A stretch of 64,000 nucleotides of DNA from Dasypus novemcinctus (GCF_030445035.2 NC_080676.1:11198940-11262939), one strand, 5' to 3'; shown: positions 11,961 to 30,082, numbered from the stretch's first letter. The notes: generated by a model not told the origin, from the sequence alone. Numbers and translations are program-made.

Positions 11961-11966
11961 AATAAA
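11961..11966 (+). promoter_or_regulatory. PLS1: Candidate PLS1 polyadenylation signal AATAAA
   Basis: AATAAA about 1.2 kb after the PLS1 stop codon, followed within 30 bases by a TG/T-rich stretch (CTGTAACTTGT) that could serve as the downstream element. No transcript data are available here. Confidence 0.5.
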
Positions 11967-11985
11967 AATGCTGTAACTTGTATCT

Positions 11986-13869
11986 CAGAGTGAATGAGTA
12001 GTCTAAATACCAATCTGTGATTGATTAAACTATACATGTTGGTAAGGGTGAGATTGCACATGTGTTTAGAATAGAATTTTTTAAATGAAATGATCAACAG
12101 GTGCAGTTTTGAAATATATTCTTCTACAAAATATATTTCCGTTCACTTTATATTTCGATGATTGTTATATGAAGATTATAAGATATGTTCTTGCTCTTTT
12201 GTGAGATTATTTTAATCATGTTTCCCCCTTTGATTTTTTTTCACCATTGCATTCAGTTAGTTATCGATTGACATGTATTTGGCACTTTAAGTTATTCTTT
12301 TTTCTCCCCAAGTATATTTAATTAAAATGCTGTGTATGTAGAAATGTCAGTGTCAGTATTTATTTCATTTAAAGAAAATCAGCCCTGAAAATTAGTCTAG
12401 TATGAGCATATTTTCTAGAAAAGAAGAGAACTTCTTTCACTAACAACAACAGAAATTTAAACCATTCATTTCTTTGGATATGGGGTAGTTCCGTGGTTCT
12501 TTGATATAAAGAATTTTAGTAGAAAAAAGACCAACTGCATATTATTACAAATTTAGTTTGTAGTGAAACAATTTGAATCAATTCATTAAAACAAATTGTC
12601 TATTATGATCCAAGTACAATGATACTGTGGATTCAGCTAAGAATAGAGATGGTCTCCTGACCTCATGAATCTTATATTCTAGTGGAGAGAGACAAATAGG
12701 AATTTTAGTGATTAATGCAGTAGAAGAAATGAAACAGGATAATGTGGTAAAAACTGACTTGGAAAAAATGGAATGGAGATTAGTTTGATCAGCAAAGGTC
12801 TAAGGATAAGATATCAGGCATAAGATCTCAATGTGGAGGAGTTAGGTGATGAGTGTCCAACAGAGGGAACAAGAACAAAGGCCTGGAGGAAAGGAGAGGC
12901 TGGTGGGCATTTTTGGAATAAGAAACAGGCAAATGTGGCCTGAGAATAGTAAGAACAGAGTGGAGAGGTTGAAGATGGTAATAGATAGAGTCCATTCTAA
13001 TTGGAGGACTAGACCTGAATCTGGAATTTTCCTTCACTGGTGGCGTTGTGACTGCTCTTTTCTTTTGCACAAGCAGTTTGGGTGAGTTGCTTTGGGTAAT
13101 GTGATGCTCTTGAACTTTGCATGTCATTGTTCATCATAATTCTCCACATCATAGATGCAAGATCCACAGAGTACTCACCGATCCTTACATTTTACAGATC
13201 ATATAAAGTGTGTTAAAGTACCCCAATTTTTGCTGTATAAAGTGTGTACCAGAGAATCACAAGACTGTTTATCTGAGATAGTCAAAAAAGGGTGCAGCTA
13301 CAACACAGGTGTGCTCTGAAGGAGGAAAAGCCTCCAAAAAATTTGGAGTGCCTCCTGAGGTTATCAATTAAAGTAGGCTGGAATTCCCCTCAACACTGGA
13401 AATTAATCCAGTCCCTTTGGGAGCCCTTTGGGAGCCCTTTGGATAAGGAATCACCTAAACCCAGAAGCTTGAAAAACCTTCTGATTAACGTGGTCCTCGT
13501 GGTTCTGAGTCATGGAGAATTTTTACCTTCAAACACTGGAACTTTTGGATGGGTCAGGGTTAGAGTTCTGCTACTGACTAAAAATTTTGCTGACCTCCAT
13601 AGAATGTGCAAACACAGACACACATACAAACACATAAATATGTACCACTGTGTTCAATAGCCATAAATCTTACAATAAGCAGTTTTAACATTCCACCAAA
13701 TAACACAACTTGGAACTGTATTAAACATCTGGAGTGGGGGAGATTTATGATCTACTATAGCCAAGAAAGAAAAAAGCTAAAATGCATCTTCCACCAACTT
13801 GGGTGTCTCTGGTCTGAGCTCTGTCTGCCTTTTCCTGCCTCCAAGAATCTCTGCCCCTGTTGAGTTCAA
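11986..13869. other. PLS1-TRPC1 intergenic, left part, no gene seen
   Basis: AT-rich. 12640-13030 resembles an old mammalian repeat ('tctagtggagagagacaaatagg' then 'acaaaggcctggaggaaaggagaggctgg'). 13412-13445 has three near copies of CTTTGGGAGCC. An open frame at 13292-13660 lacks any recognisable domain and has no start or codon support; I do not call it a gene. Confidence 0.6.
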
Positions 13870-14810
13870 AAGGAAGCACCGTGTGGCGCTAGGCCCTCCT
13901 CTGGCAGCCTGTTGGACTGGAAAGGTCTGCTCCTTCCTCAAGGTGTTTGTCCATTGTCCACAGTGACAAGCCTCCCAAGCACACCTTCCCCAAGAGAGGA
14001 AGAACTGATGACCACACCAATTCTGCAGGCCACTGAGTCCTTGTCCCCAGAAGCTGAAGCCAGCACAGCACTATTGCAGTTGTTATCACCATGGTCTTCC
14101 TCATACTGTTCTCGGTCGTGATCTTTATCATCTTTTACGTGGACAAGGACAAAGGTAGCTGTGTCACTTATAAACCTGAAGAAGGTGAGCTCAGCACCAT
14201 CCTCCAGAGGGAGAGTGACTCGGCCAAGGGCAGGGAGAGGGAAGAACATTTCATCTGACTTCCAGGTCCTGAGGAGCTTATTCCAGGTTCTGACACTAAC
14301 ACACTTTAATTTATTAGATGAAAGTTTTATCTGAAGTCAAGGAGAAGAGTTGATTAATATGGGGAAATCTGAGCTCCCGCTAAGGGCACAGACCCAAACA
14401 CCAATCTTAACTATCGTCAGGGGCCAGGGACATGGAGTCAGCATTTTATGATGTCTTGAGTCTTCCTGATATGGCTGTTGTTTTTGATTGGCCAACAAGG
14501 TGGGGCTGTACCAGGGACCATTTGAATTTGTGCTCAGCCATCTTCATTCTGTTCATTGGTTAGGAGAGTGTTAGGGTCGCTGGCTGTTCCACCCTGTCCT
14601 CTACCTGGTCACCTAGTGATCGCCCCAGCTATTATCCCTAGAAGTTCTTCCCAGAGGTTGGATACTATGGTAAAAGGCCAGACCAGGAGGAGAAGGAGAC
14701 TGTGGAGAACTTAGCTCCTCATGAATAAGCTGTATTCTTTAATCTGAGCCTTCCTTGCCATATTCTCCAGCAAACTACTTGTGCTATTTTTATCAGAATT
14801 AAAAGTTTTC
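13870..14810 (+). pseudogene. SMAGP: SMAGP processed pseudogene
   Basis: An intronless copy of the small cell adhesion glycoprotein transcript. The coding remnant runs from 13963 to the TGA at 14256-14258. The initiator ATG has become GTG; the text then reads TSLPSTPSPREEELMTTPIL, the SMAGP extracellular stalk. A one-base deletion in the STAL region (about 14070) shifts frame just before the transmembrane segment, which resumes in another frame as VITMVFLILFSVVIFIIFY, followed by the cytosolic tail with YKPEEGELS and the C-terminal HFI. The span of about 0.95 kb fits a retrocopied mRNA including UTRs, with AATTAAA near 14798. SMAGP is a small single-pass adhesion glycoprotein. This copy lacks a start codon and frame, so it is non-functional as protein. 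The outer boundaries are estimates. Confidence 0.85.
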
Positions 14811-15059
14811 ACAAAGTGATAGAGAAATTTTAAAAAAGCTAAAATTATTCAATAGACAATCAACTATTTTAAAGTAAACAAATGTTTGGAAAGGTAATCA
14901 TGTTGTGTGCATAGCCTCTTAGAGAAGATTTAAGAGAACTCTGACGAGACATACTTAAGAAAGTTGGGGGTAAAAGTCTGACAAGGATGGAGCAAACCAA
15001 CTTGAAGAGAGTAGGAAGCATTCCCCTCAAATATGACATTTGAAGTATGTTTATGTATT

Positions 15060-15426
15060 TTTTTTTTTAAAGATTTATTTATTTAATTTCCCCCCCTCCC
15101 CTGGTTGTCTGTTCTTGGTGTCTATTTGCTGCGTCTTGTTTCCTTGTCCGCTTCTGTTGTCGTCAGCGGCACGGGAAGTGTGGGCGGCGCCATTCCTGGG
15201 CAGGCTGCTCTTTCTTTTCACGCTGGGCGGCTCTCCTTACGGGCGCACTCCTTGCGCGTGGGGCTCCCCTACGCGAGGGACACCCCTGCGTGGCACGGCA
15301 CTCCTTGCGCGCATCAGCGCTGCGCATGGGCCAGCTCCACACGGGTCAAGGAGGCCCGGGGTTTGAACCGCGGACCTCCCATATGGTAGACGGACGCCCT
15401 AACCACTGGGCCAAAGTCCGTTTCCC
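15060..15426 (-). mobile_element. DAS-type SINE (minus), young-looking
   Basis: Short DAS subtype with intact A and B boxes on the minus strand and a T run at 15060. Flanked by a perfect 17-bp duplication, AAGTATGTTTATGTATT, at 15043-15059 and 15427-15443, which suggests recent insertion by L1 machinery. Confidence 0.96.
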
Positions 15427-15538
15427 AAGTATGTTTATGTATTATTTTAAAGCCTAAAACCTTTTGGTATAGTTGGTTGTGGGACGCAATAAGGATTATT
15501 CAAGAGGTGAAATTTCCAGTTTTTTCCACTAGCTTTTT

Positions 15539-15957
15539 CTTTTTTAAAGATTTATTTCTCATCTCCCCCCCCCCCCCCCCCCCGGTTTCCCGTTTTGTGT
15601 GCTCTCTGTGTCATTCGCTGTGTGTTCTTGTGTGTCTGCTTGTATTCTCATTAGGTGGCTCCCAGAACTGATTCTGGGAACTTCTTTTCTCTGTGTTGCT
15701 TTCTGTTGCATCATCTTGCTGTACCAGCTCTTCACGTGGGCCAGCACTCCTGTGCAGGGCAGCACTCCTGTGTGGTGCAGCATTCCTGTATGAGGCAACT
15801 TTACCGCATGGTGCAGTACTCTGTGTAGGCCAGCACTCTGTGTGGGCCAGCTTGCCACATGGGCAGCTTACCTTCTCAAGGAGGCCCTGGGAATCGAACC
15901 CTGGACTTCCTATATGGTAGAAGGGAGCCCAATTGCTTGAGCCACATCTGCTTCTCT
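15539..15957 (-). mobile_element. Divergent xenarthran SINE with internal GCAGCACTCCTGTG-type repeats
   Basis: It has the DAS-like tail on the + strand (T run, long C tract, TTTGTGTGCTCTCTGTGTC). The body carries several near-copies of a GGGCCAGCACTCCTGTG unit (15738-15850). The tRNA-like end differs from the common DAS head: on the minus strand it reads AGAAGCAGATGTGGCTCAAG with B box GGTTCGATTCCC. The flanks CCACTAGCTTTTT (15526-15538) and CCCCTAACTTTTT (15958-15970) are a target-site duplication with two mismatches, so this copy is older. Confidence 0.85.
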
Positions 15958-15993
15958 CCCCTAACTTTTTAAAGTGCAAGACAATGACATTCT

Positions 15994-16412
15994 GGGAAGC
16001 GGCCTTGGCCCAGTAGATAGGAAGTCTGCCTACCACATGGGAGGTCCGGGGTTCAAACCCCGGGCCTCCTTGACCCGTGTGCAGCTGGCCCGTGTGCAGT
16101 GCTGATGCATGCAAGGAGTGCCATGCCAAGCAGGGGTGTCCCTTGCGTAGGGGAGCCCCATGTGTAAGGAGTGCGCCCTGTAAGGAGAGCCGCCCAGCGT
16201 GAAAGAAAGTGCAGCCTCCCCAGGAAATGGCGTCGCACACAGGGAGAGCTGACGCAGCAAGATGACGCAACAAAAAGAGACACAGATTCCCATGCCGCTG
16301 ACAACAACAGAAGCGGACAAAGAAGAACACGCAGCAAATAGACACAGAGAACAGAAAACCGGGGTGGGAGGGAAGGGGAGAGAAATAAATAAATAGATCT
16401 TTAAAAAAAAAA
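15994..16412 (+). mobile_element. DAS-type SINE (plus)
   Basis: Long DAS subtype, head GGGAAGCGGCCTTGGCCCAG, B box GGTTCAAACCCC, ending AAATAAATAAATAGATC and A run. The target-site duplication is not clear. It lies 36 bases from an oppositely oriented SINE, forming an inverted pair. Confidence 0.92.
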
Positions 16413-16807
16413 GGCAAATTCTATAATGGTTAATATGCTTTAAATAAAAGCTAGACTAAGAAATTATTCAAGGAAGTAGCACTTACTGAATGTCAGTCAG
16501 TTTTCCCTAAATAATAGATTCACCTTTTAAAATCAGACTTATAAATGTGAAGATGAACAAGAAACCACTGCAACTGTGATGGAAGAGTAGGTCCTAAAAA
16601 TACACTTACCCATTGGTTTCAGGTCAGTACATTTGAACTCAAGCAAATAAATGAGTTGACATAAGGAATGTTATGGCAATATCACATCACAAATGAGTTG
16701 TTAAAAAAATAGTCTCTAGCCTACATGGAGGATCATGTGTTAAAAACTGCTTTTTGACCTTGAATAAAAGGGGGAAATGGCAAAGACAAATGAGTTTATA
16801 TGGCTAA

Positions 16808-17935
16808 GAATCTTCAAAAATGAGTCGGGAGGTCATCACAGGGTCATGCTTACACATGCCTCTGCAGGGCCCCAGAGACAACCAAAGTAGATACAACCAC
16901 AGGTACTGTTCTCCTGAGGGTTATGGAGACCCACAGGTTCTATGGTCCTGGCAGATGGCTCTGGAGTTCAGTGTCGTGTCAGTGGGCCCTACTTTGGAAT
17001 TTGTATTCCTGAGGGTGATGGAGTTGGACTCAGATGTGACCTTTCCACACATGCCTCTTCTGTCACTTTTACTGAACCTGTGGTTGGTATATGCTCAGGA
17101 GACTTGAATCTCTGGACTAGCCATGTGCCAACTGGGCCTTGAGCCTCAGCAGAGTTGCAACTCCTACTCTCTGGTTCATTGGACTTACCCAGGTCAGCTA
17201 ACAGGGAGGTGAGGATGGTCAACCACCACACCAGGGAACCGAGAGTGCCAACAACTGCAAGCAGGAGAATAGCATCCATCAGGCTTGAGAACTCTAAGCC
17301 CCCTCTCGATATAGAAGTGGAGTGGACATCACCATCCCAGGGTCCACAGGATAGAGCAATACAATGTGGATTAGAGTGAACTTACTGATATTCTACTATG
17401 GAACGGTTGTGACTAGTAATGGAAGAAACTGTAGCACTGATGTGGAGAAAGTGGCCACGGTAGTTGCTGAGGGCAGGGAGAGGGAAGAAGAGATATGATG
17501 TGGGGGCATTTTCGGGACTTGGAGTTGTCCTAAATAATATTGCAGGGATAGATGCTGGACATTATATATCCTGCCATAACCCACTGAATGTACTGGGAGA
17601 AGAGTGTGAACTACAATGCAAACTATTATCCATGTGGTGCAGCAGTGCTCCAAAATGTATTCACCATATGCAATGAATGTGCCACAATGATGAAAAAAGT
17701 TGTTGACGTAGGAAGAGTGGGGTGAGGTGGGGTGTGGGGTATATGGGAACCTCTTCTAATTTTTGAAAATAACATTTTTTGTGTGTGATCTATGTATCTT
17801 CAAAAAAAAGTTAAAAAATCGATGCGTTGGGGGATGGGGAGGGTATATGGGAACCTCGTGTTTTTTAATGTAACATTTTGTGTGCTCTATTAACTTAAAA
17901 AAAAGATAATTAAAAAATAAAATTAAAAAGTCTGG
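16808..17935 (+). mobile_element. L1 3' UTR-type fragment (xenarthran), plus
   Basis: A region with the layout of a xenarthran L1 3' end: 'gacccacaggttctatggtcctggcagatgg', then 'gtgggggcattttcgggacttggagttgtcc', then 'gtatatgggaacctc...gtaacatttt' and a poly(A)-like end. The terminal block (TATATGGGAACCTC to TAACATTTT) occurs twice, at about 17738-17775 and 17845-17880. No ORF2 is present, so it is 5' truncated. The family attribution is from recognition only. Confidence 0.6.
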
Positions 17936-18140
17936 AAAAAGTCTCTAAAAACGAGTGCAGCTAGCGCGACATAGGAGCGCACACGCACAGGCGTGTTTGC
18001 GGAGGTGGGAGCGAGATAGCCATTTCTTTTCTGCTTTCTGTAGCACCAGAATATGAATGCTTTTACAATTCAGCAAAGGGTTTCGACTAAACGTTACGTC
18101 GTCAGCGATCCGGATGGCAGGTCGCTGTATCTTTAGCTGA

Positions 18141-24039
<5,899 letters not shown>

Positions 24040-27000
24040 TTGTTTTTGTTTTTGTTTTTTGTTTTTAATATAATTTTAAAAAATATTTTAAACTTTATTT
24101 TGTACATTTAATAATTGAAGATACTAAAATTTAAAACTAAAAAGAAAATGCAATTGAATAAAAATATACATTTCTCAGTTAAATGTACTGGATACATATA
24201 TTTTTTTGAATCATATATTACATAATATATTTGGTTCATAGTAACACAATCGTATAGTATTTACCCTTTTGGGTCTGGCTTGTTTCACACAACATGATGT
24301 CCTCCAGGTGCATCCATGTTGTCATATGCTTTATGATTTCATTTCTTCTTACAGCTGCATAATAGTCCATTGTGTGAATACACCACAGTTTGTTTACCAT
24401 TCATCCGTTGATGGTCACTGGGTTGTTGCCAGCTTTTGGCAGTCGTGAATAATGCCACTATGAACATATGTGTGCAGATGTCTGTGTCACTGCTCTCACT
24501 TCTTCTGGATAGTTGTATTGCAGGGTCATGTGGCAGTCTATATTCAGCTTCTTTAGGAACTGCCCAACAGTCCTCCACAGTGGTTGTACCATCCTGCATT
24601 CCCACCAACACTGAATAAGTGTTCCTATCTTTCCACATCCTCTCTAACACTTATAGTTCTCTGTCTTTTTCATAGTGGCCGTTCTGATAGGTGCGAAATG
24701 ATATCTCATTGTAGTTTAGTTTTGATTTGCATTTCCCTAATTAGTGATGTTGAGCGTTTTTTCATATGTGTGGTTTTTTTTTTTTTTTGCCATTTGTAGT
24801 TCTTCTTTGGACAAATACCTATTCAAGTCCTTATTGGACATGTGATTTCCAAATATTTTCTCTCATTGAGTTGCTGCTTTTTCACCCTTTTGACAAAGTC
24901 CTGTGCGGTGCAAAAGTGTTTAATTTTGAGGAGATCCCACTTATCTATTTTGTTGTTATCTATTCTTTTGTTGTACATGCTTTGGGCGTAAGGTCCAAGA
25001 AACCACCACCTATTACAAGGTCTTGAAGATGTTTCCCTACATTTTCTTCTATTATGGTTCTGCCTTTTATATTTAGGTCTTTGATCCATTTTGAGTTGAC
25101 TCTTGCATAGGGAGCGAGATAGGGGTCCTCTTTCATTCTTGTGGTTATAGATATCCAGTTCTCCATCATCATTTGTTGAGGAGACTGCTTTGTCCTGTTA
25201 ACATGGCTTTGGCAGTTTTGTCAAAAACAAATTGACTGTATAGGTTTATTTCTGGATTCTCAATTCTATTCCACTGATCAATGTGTCTGTCTTTATGCCA
25301 GTTCCATGCTGTGTAACCACTGTAGCTTTGTAATATATTTCAAGGTTAGGCAGTGAAATTCTTCGCATATTTCTCTTCTTTTTCAGAATGCTTTTGGCCA
25401 TTCGGGTGCACTTTCCCTTCCAAATGAATTTGGTAATTGCCTTTTCTAATTCTGTAAAGTAGGCTATTGGTATTTTGATTGGTATTGCATTGAATCTATA
25501 TGTCAATTTGGGTAATATTGACATCTTCACAATATTTAGTCTTCCAACCCATGAACACAGAATGCCTTTCCATTTGTTTAGGTTTTCATGATTTCTTTTA
25601 GCATTGTTTTGTAGTTTCCTGTATACAGGTTCTGTATTTCTTTGGCTAAATTAATTCCTCGGTATTTGATTCTTTCTGTTGCTATTGTAAATGGAATTTT
25701 CCCCGATTTCCCTCTCAGATTGTTCGATATTACTGTACAAAAACATTTCTGATTTTTGTGTGTTGATCTTGTATCCTGCCGCTTTGCTGAACTCATTTTT
25801 ATTAGATCAGTTAGCTTTGTCATAAATATTTCAGAATTTTCTAATACAGGATCATGTCATCTACAAACACGGAGAGTTTTACTCCTCTTTTGCTGTTTGG
25901 ATGCCTTTAATTTTTTTTTTCTTGTCTAATTACCTTAGCTAGAACTTATAGGACAATACTGAATGACAGTGATGACAGTGGGCATCCTTGTCTTGTTTTT
26001 GCTCTTAGAATGAAAGCTTTCATCATTTCCCCATTGAGTATGATGTTGGTTGTCGGTTTTTCATATATGCCTTTTATGATATTAGGGAATTTTCCTTCTA
26101 TTCCTATCTTTTGAAGTGTTTTTATCAAGAAAGGATGCTGGATTTTGTTGAATGCCTTTTTTATGTTGATTGAGATGATCATGTGTGTTTTATTCCTTCA
26201 GTTTGTTAATGTGGTGTATCACATTCATTGATTTTCTTATATTGACCCAGCCCTGCACACCAGCAATAAATCCCACTTGGATGTGATGTATAAATTTTTT
26301 GATATACTGTTGGATTTGATTTGCAAGTATTTTGTTGAGAATTTTTACATCTATGTTCATTAGAGAGATTGGTCTGTAATTTTTATATCTTTATATCTGG
26401 CTTTGATATTCGGGTGATATTGGCTTCATAAAATGTGTTGGGTAATTTTCCCTCCTCTTTAATTTTTTTGGAAGAGTTTAAACAGGATTGGTGTTAATTC
26501 TTTTAGAAATGCTTGGTAGAATTCACCTGTGAAGCCATCTGGTCCTGGACTTTTCTTCTTTGGGTGATTTTTGATGACAGAGTCAATCTCTTTAAATGTG
26601 ATTGGTTTGTTAAGTTCTTGTATTTCTTTTTTTTTTTTTTTTTTTGATTTATTTATTTATTTAATTTCCCCCCCCTCCCCTGGTTGTCTGTTCTTGGTTT
26701 CTATTTGCTGCGTCTTTGTTTCTTTGTCCGCTTCTGTTGTCGTCAGCGGCTCGGGAAGTGTGGGCGGCGCCATTCCTGGGCAGGCTGCTCTTTCTTTTCA
26801 CGCTGGGCGGCTTTCCTCACGGGCACACTCCTTGCGCGTGGGGCTCCCCCACGCGGGGGACACCCTTGCGTGGCACGGCACTCCTTGCGCGCATCAGCAC
26901 TGCGCATGGCCAGCTCCACACGGGTCAAGGAGGCCCGGGGTTTGAACCGCGGACCTCCCATATGGTAGACGGACGCCCTAACCACTGGGCCAAAGTCCGT

Positions 27001-29340
27001 TTCCCTCTTGTATTTCTTATAGTGTCAGTGTAGGTTGTTTGTGCATTTCTAGTTATTTGTCCATTTCATCTGGGTTGTCTAGTTTGTTGGCATACAGTTT
27101 CTCATAATGTCCTCTTATGATCCTTTTTATTTCTGTGGGGTCAGTTGTAACTTCCCCCCTTTCATTTCTGATTTTATTTATTTGCATCGTCTTTTTCTTT
27201 GTTAGTCTGGTTAGGGGGTTGTCAATTTTATTGATCTTTTCAAAGAACCAGCTTTTGGTTTTGTTGATTTTCTCTATTGTTTTTTTATTCTCAATTTCAT
27301 TTATTTCTGCTCTAGTCTTTCTTATTTCTTTCCTTCTGCTTGCTTTGGGAATGATTTACTGTTCTTTTCCTAGTTTCTTCAGTTGTTCAGTTATGTCTTT
27401 GATTTTAGCTTTTTTAAATTTTATTTTACATATACTCATTAAGGCTATAAATTTCCCTCTCAAGACTGCCTTCACCGTATCCTGTAAGTTTTGATACTTG
27501 TGTTTTCGTTTTCATTTGTCTTAATATATTTACTGATTTCACTTGCAATTTCTTCTTTGACCCACTGATTATTTGAGATTGTGTTGTTTTGCCTTCACAC
27601 ATTTGAGAATTTACTTTTTTCCTGTCTATTATTGATTTCCTGTTTCATTCCATTATGATCTGATAAAGGTGCTTTCTGTAATTTCAACTTTCCTATATTT
27701 ATTGAGAGCTGCATTGTGCACTTGAGAAGAATGTATAACCTGCTGAGTTTGGGTGCAGTGTTCATTGTATGTCTGTTAGATCTAACTCGTTTGTCATATT
27801 CAAGTTTTCTGTTTCCTTGATGATCTTCTGTCTAGTTGTTCTATCTAATGATGCGAGTGAGGTGTTGGAGTCTCCAATGATTATTGTAGAGATATCTGTT
27901 TCTTCCTTCAGTTTTGCCAGAGTTTGTCTCATGTATTTTGGGACATCTTGATTAAAGTCTGTTTTGTCCAATATTAATATAGCTACCCTTGCTATTTGTG
28001 TGGAATATCTTTTTCCAACTTTTTACTTTGAGGTGATTTGTATCCCTCGGTCTAAGGTGAGTTTCTTCTAAGCAGCATATGGATGGCTTATGTTTTTTCA
28101 TCCATTCTATCAGCCTGTATCTTTTGATTGGGGAGTTTAATCCATTCCCATTTAATCATATTACTGTAAATGCACTGTTTACTTCCACCATTTTATTCTT
28201 TGGTTTTCTTATGTCATATCATGTTTTTGTCTGACCTTTTACTTTTGATTATCCTTTCTACTATTCTTTCTTCTGTACTCTCCTCCAGGCCTCTCGCTCC
28301 TGTCTTTTTCTTTCAGGTGGTAAGGCTTCCTTTAATATTACCTGCTGAGGTAGATTCTTTTTTCCAAACTCTCCTATTCTGTTTGTTTGTGAATATTTTA
28401 TACTCACCTTCATATTTGAAGGACAGTTTTGCTGGATAAAGAGTTCTCAGCTGACAGCTTTTCTCTTTCAGTATCCTAATACCACTCTCTTCTGCCCTCC
28501 ATGGTTTCTGATGGGAAATCCACACTGAGTCTTATCGGGCATCCCTTGTTATAATGGCTTGCTTCTCCCTTGCTACTCTGAGAATTTTCTCTTTATCTTT
28601 GACATTTGACATTATGAATTGTGTGTGTCTTGGAGTAGGTCTATTCGAATTTATTCTTATTGGGATACAGTATGCTTCTTTTTGGATATGCAAGTTCATT
28701 TCTTTCATAAGAATTGGGCAATTTTCTGCTATTTTTTCCTCAAATATTCTTTCTGCCCCTTTCTCCCACTTTCACCTTCTGGAACTCCCATGACACGTAT
28801 GTTGTTTTATTTCATGTTGTTATTCACTTCGCTGAGCCCCTGCTCTATTTTTTTCCATTCTTTTCTCCCTTCAATTTCAGCTGTTCTGTCTTCAGTATCA
28901 TTAATTCTTCTGTCATTTTGAGTCTGCTGTTGTATGTCTCTTAACCTATTTTTGATCTCAACTATTGTCTTTCATTCCCATGAGCTCTGTTACTTTTCTG
29001 TTCAGGATTTCAAATTCTTCTTTGTGCTTGCTCAGTGTCTTCTTGATATCACATATCTCTTTAGCCATATTGTCTTCAACTCATTAATTTGATTTTGGAA
29101 ACTTGTGTACATCTTGCTAATTAGTTCTCTCAAATCCTGTGTCTCTTCCGTGGCTTGATATATTCCTTTTCTTGGGCCATGTCTTCCATTTTCTTAGTAT
29201 TGCTCGTGATTTTTTGCTGATGTCTAGGCATTAGATTAGGATGTAGTTTACTCAAATGCTCAATTTCTTTTTTGTAGGCAGTTAGTTGTGGGAGGAGTGT
29301 GTTAATGCTGCTCTTTGATTGTTAGGATTGTCCCTGTTAT
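24040..29340 (-). mobile_element. Nearly full-length L1 (LINE-1), minus strand, inactivated
   Basis: The minus strand carries broken ORF2. C-terminal text is at 24339-24650 and palm/thumb-adjacent [17 protein letters not shown] at 25246-25530. Reverse transcriptase at 25946-26182 has [13 protein letters not shown] and RQGCPLSS, followed by the catalytic loop as FVDD in another frame near 25870. The endonuclease remnant at 27762-27971 has GDSNTSL. Beyond 28140 the text is the usual antisense of the 5' part. A T-rich 3' tail starts near 24040. Frameshifts and stops are frequent, so no product. A DAS SINE (26629-27005) interrupts it. The 5' limit is approximate. Confidence 0.88.
26629..27005 (-). 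mobile_element. DAS-type SINE (minus) nested in L1
   Basis: Short DAS subtype, T run at left, tRNA-like head at right. Flanked by a perfect 13-bp duplication, TCTTGTATTTCTT, at 26616-26628 and 27006-27018. It lies within the RT-proximal part of the L1, so it is younger than that element. Confidence 0.96.
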
Positions 29341-30066
29341 ATGCTCAGAACTGGGCTGGACACAGTAATGGGTTGCAGGCCTACTTCCTAGGGCCTTGGT
29401 GAGGGAGGTTATAAAGGACAGAAAAAACCTCTCACTATTTTAAAATTTTCTCACATGCACTTCCTAAGTGTGCCAGCAGATGGTGCTCTTTGGCAGGTCT
29501 CTCAGTTCTATGCCTGATCTGGGTGTGTGTGTGTGTTGCAACCCAGACAGGATCATTGTGATAGAGGTTCCAGCCTGGAGGCTAAGGGCCTTGTGATTCA
29601 GACTTCTCTGGCAGCCCCCTCCCTTTTCCTGGGTAGGAAATAATTCAACTCCCCTCTCCATCCTCAATAATCAGTTCTGTTTACTAGAGAAGGAGTTTGG
29701 GAGGGCTGTATATTTTTAGCACCTTGTAGAGTCCCAAGGCCAACAATGGCATTATTTACTTTGAAGTAATTTCACACAAGACAGTTGCCAAAATAATGCA
29801 AACCCATACAGAGAAATCCAACATACCCCCATTTCCTAGATATCCAGATCTACCAATTTTATCATTTTGACCTTTACTGTATCAGTCTCTGTCTATAGCT
29901 TCTGTTAATTTTTAAATATATTTCATTTATTATCTAATCATACTTGTTCTTTCATCACTAATTCATTTGTATTTCTTCTGGCTGTATTTATATTGACTAG
30001 TAATGTACTTTTCTGATTCTATAATATATTTACTTCAAATATATGTAAGGTTAAACTTAAAATAAC
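29341..30066. other. Intron sequence with L1-like remnants
   Basis: 29770-30060 has phrasing of an old L1 3' region ('agagaaatccaacataccc', 'tatccagatctaccaattttatcattttg'). 29341-29770 may be the remaining L1 5' region or unique DNA; I cannot decide. No exon seen. Confidence 0.45.
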
Positions 30067-30082
30067 AGAACAAATCCTTTGT

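Larger units (their letters stand above)
10749..11985 (+). other. PLS1: Probable PLS1 3' UTR
   Basis: AT-rich non-coding sequence downstream of the PLS1 stop, free of recognisable SINE or L1 sequence except a TG/CATA simple repeat at about 11423-11500. The first canonical AATAAA hexamer in a plausible context is at 11961, so cleavage about 20 bases later is a reasonable 3' end. The end point is inferred; only the stop codon and hexamer are seen. Confidence 0.55.

Noticed and set aside
13292..13660. 122-codon open frame downstream of PLS1
   Set aside because: No family resemblance, poor start context, and a short tandem repeat inside; chance open frame in intergenic DNA.
15611..16417. 268-codon minus-strand open frame
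   Set aside because: It simply runs through two SINEs; the same Cys/Ser-rich peptides recur in every DAS copy in the window.
27117..27494. 125-codon + strand open frame with membrane-like Leu/Ile/Phe residues
   Set aside because: It is the antisense of L1 ORF2, whose A-rich coding strand gives hydrophobic antisense peptides.
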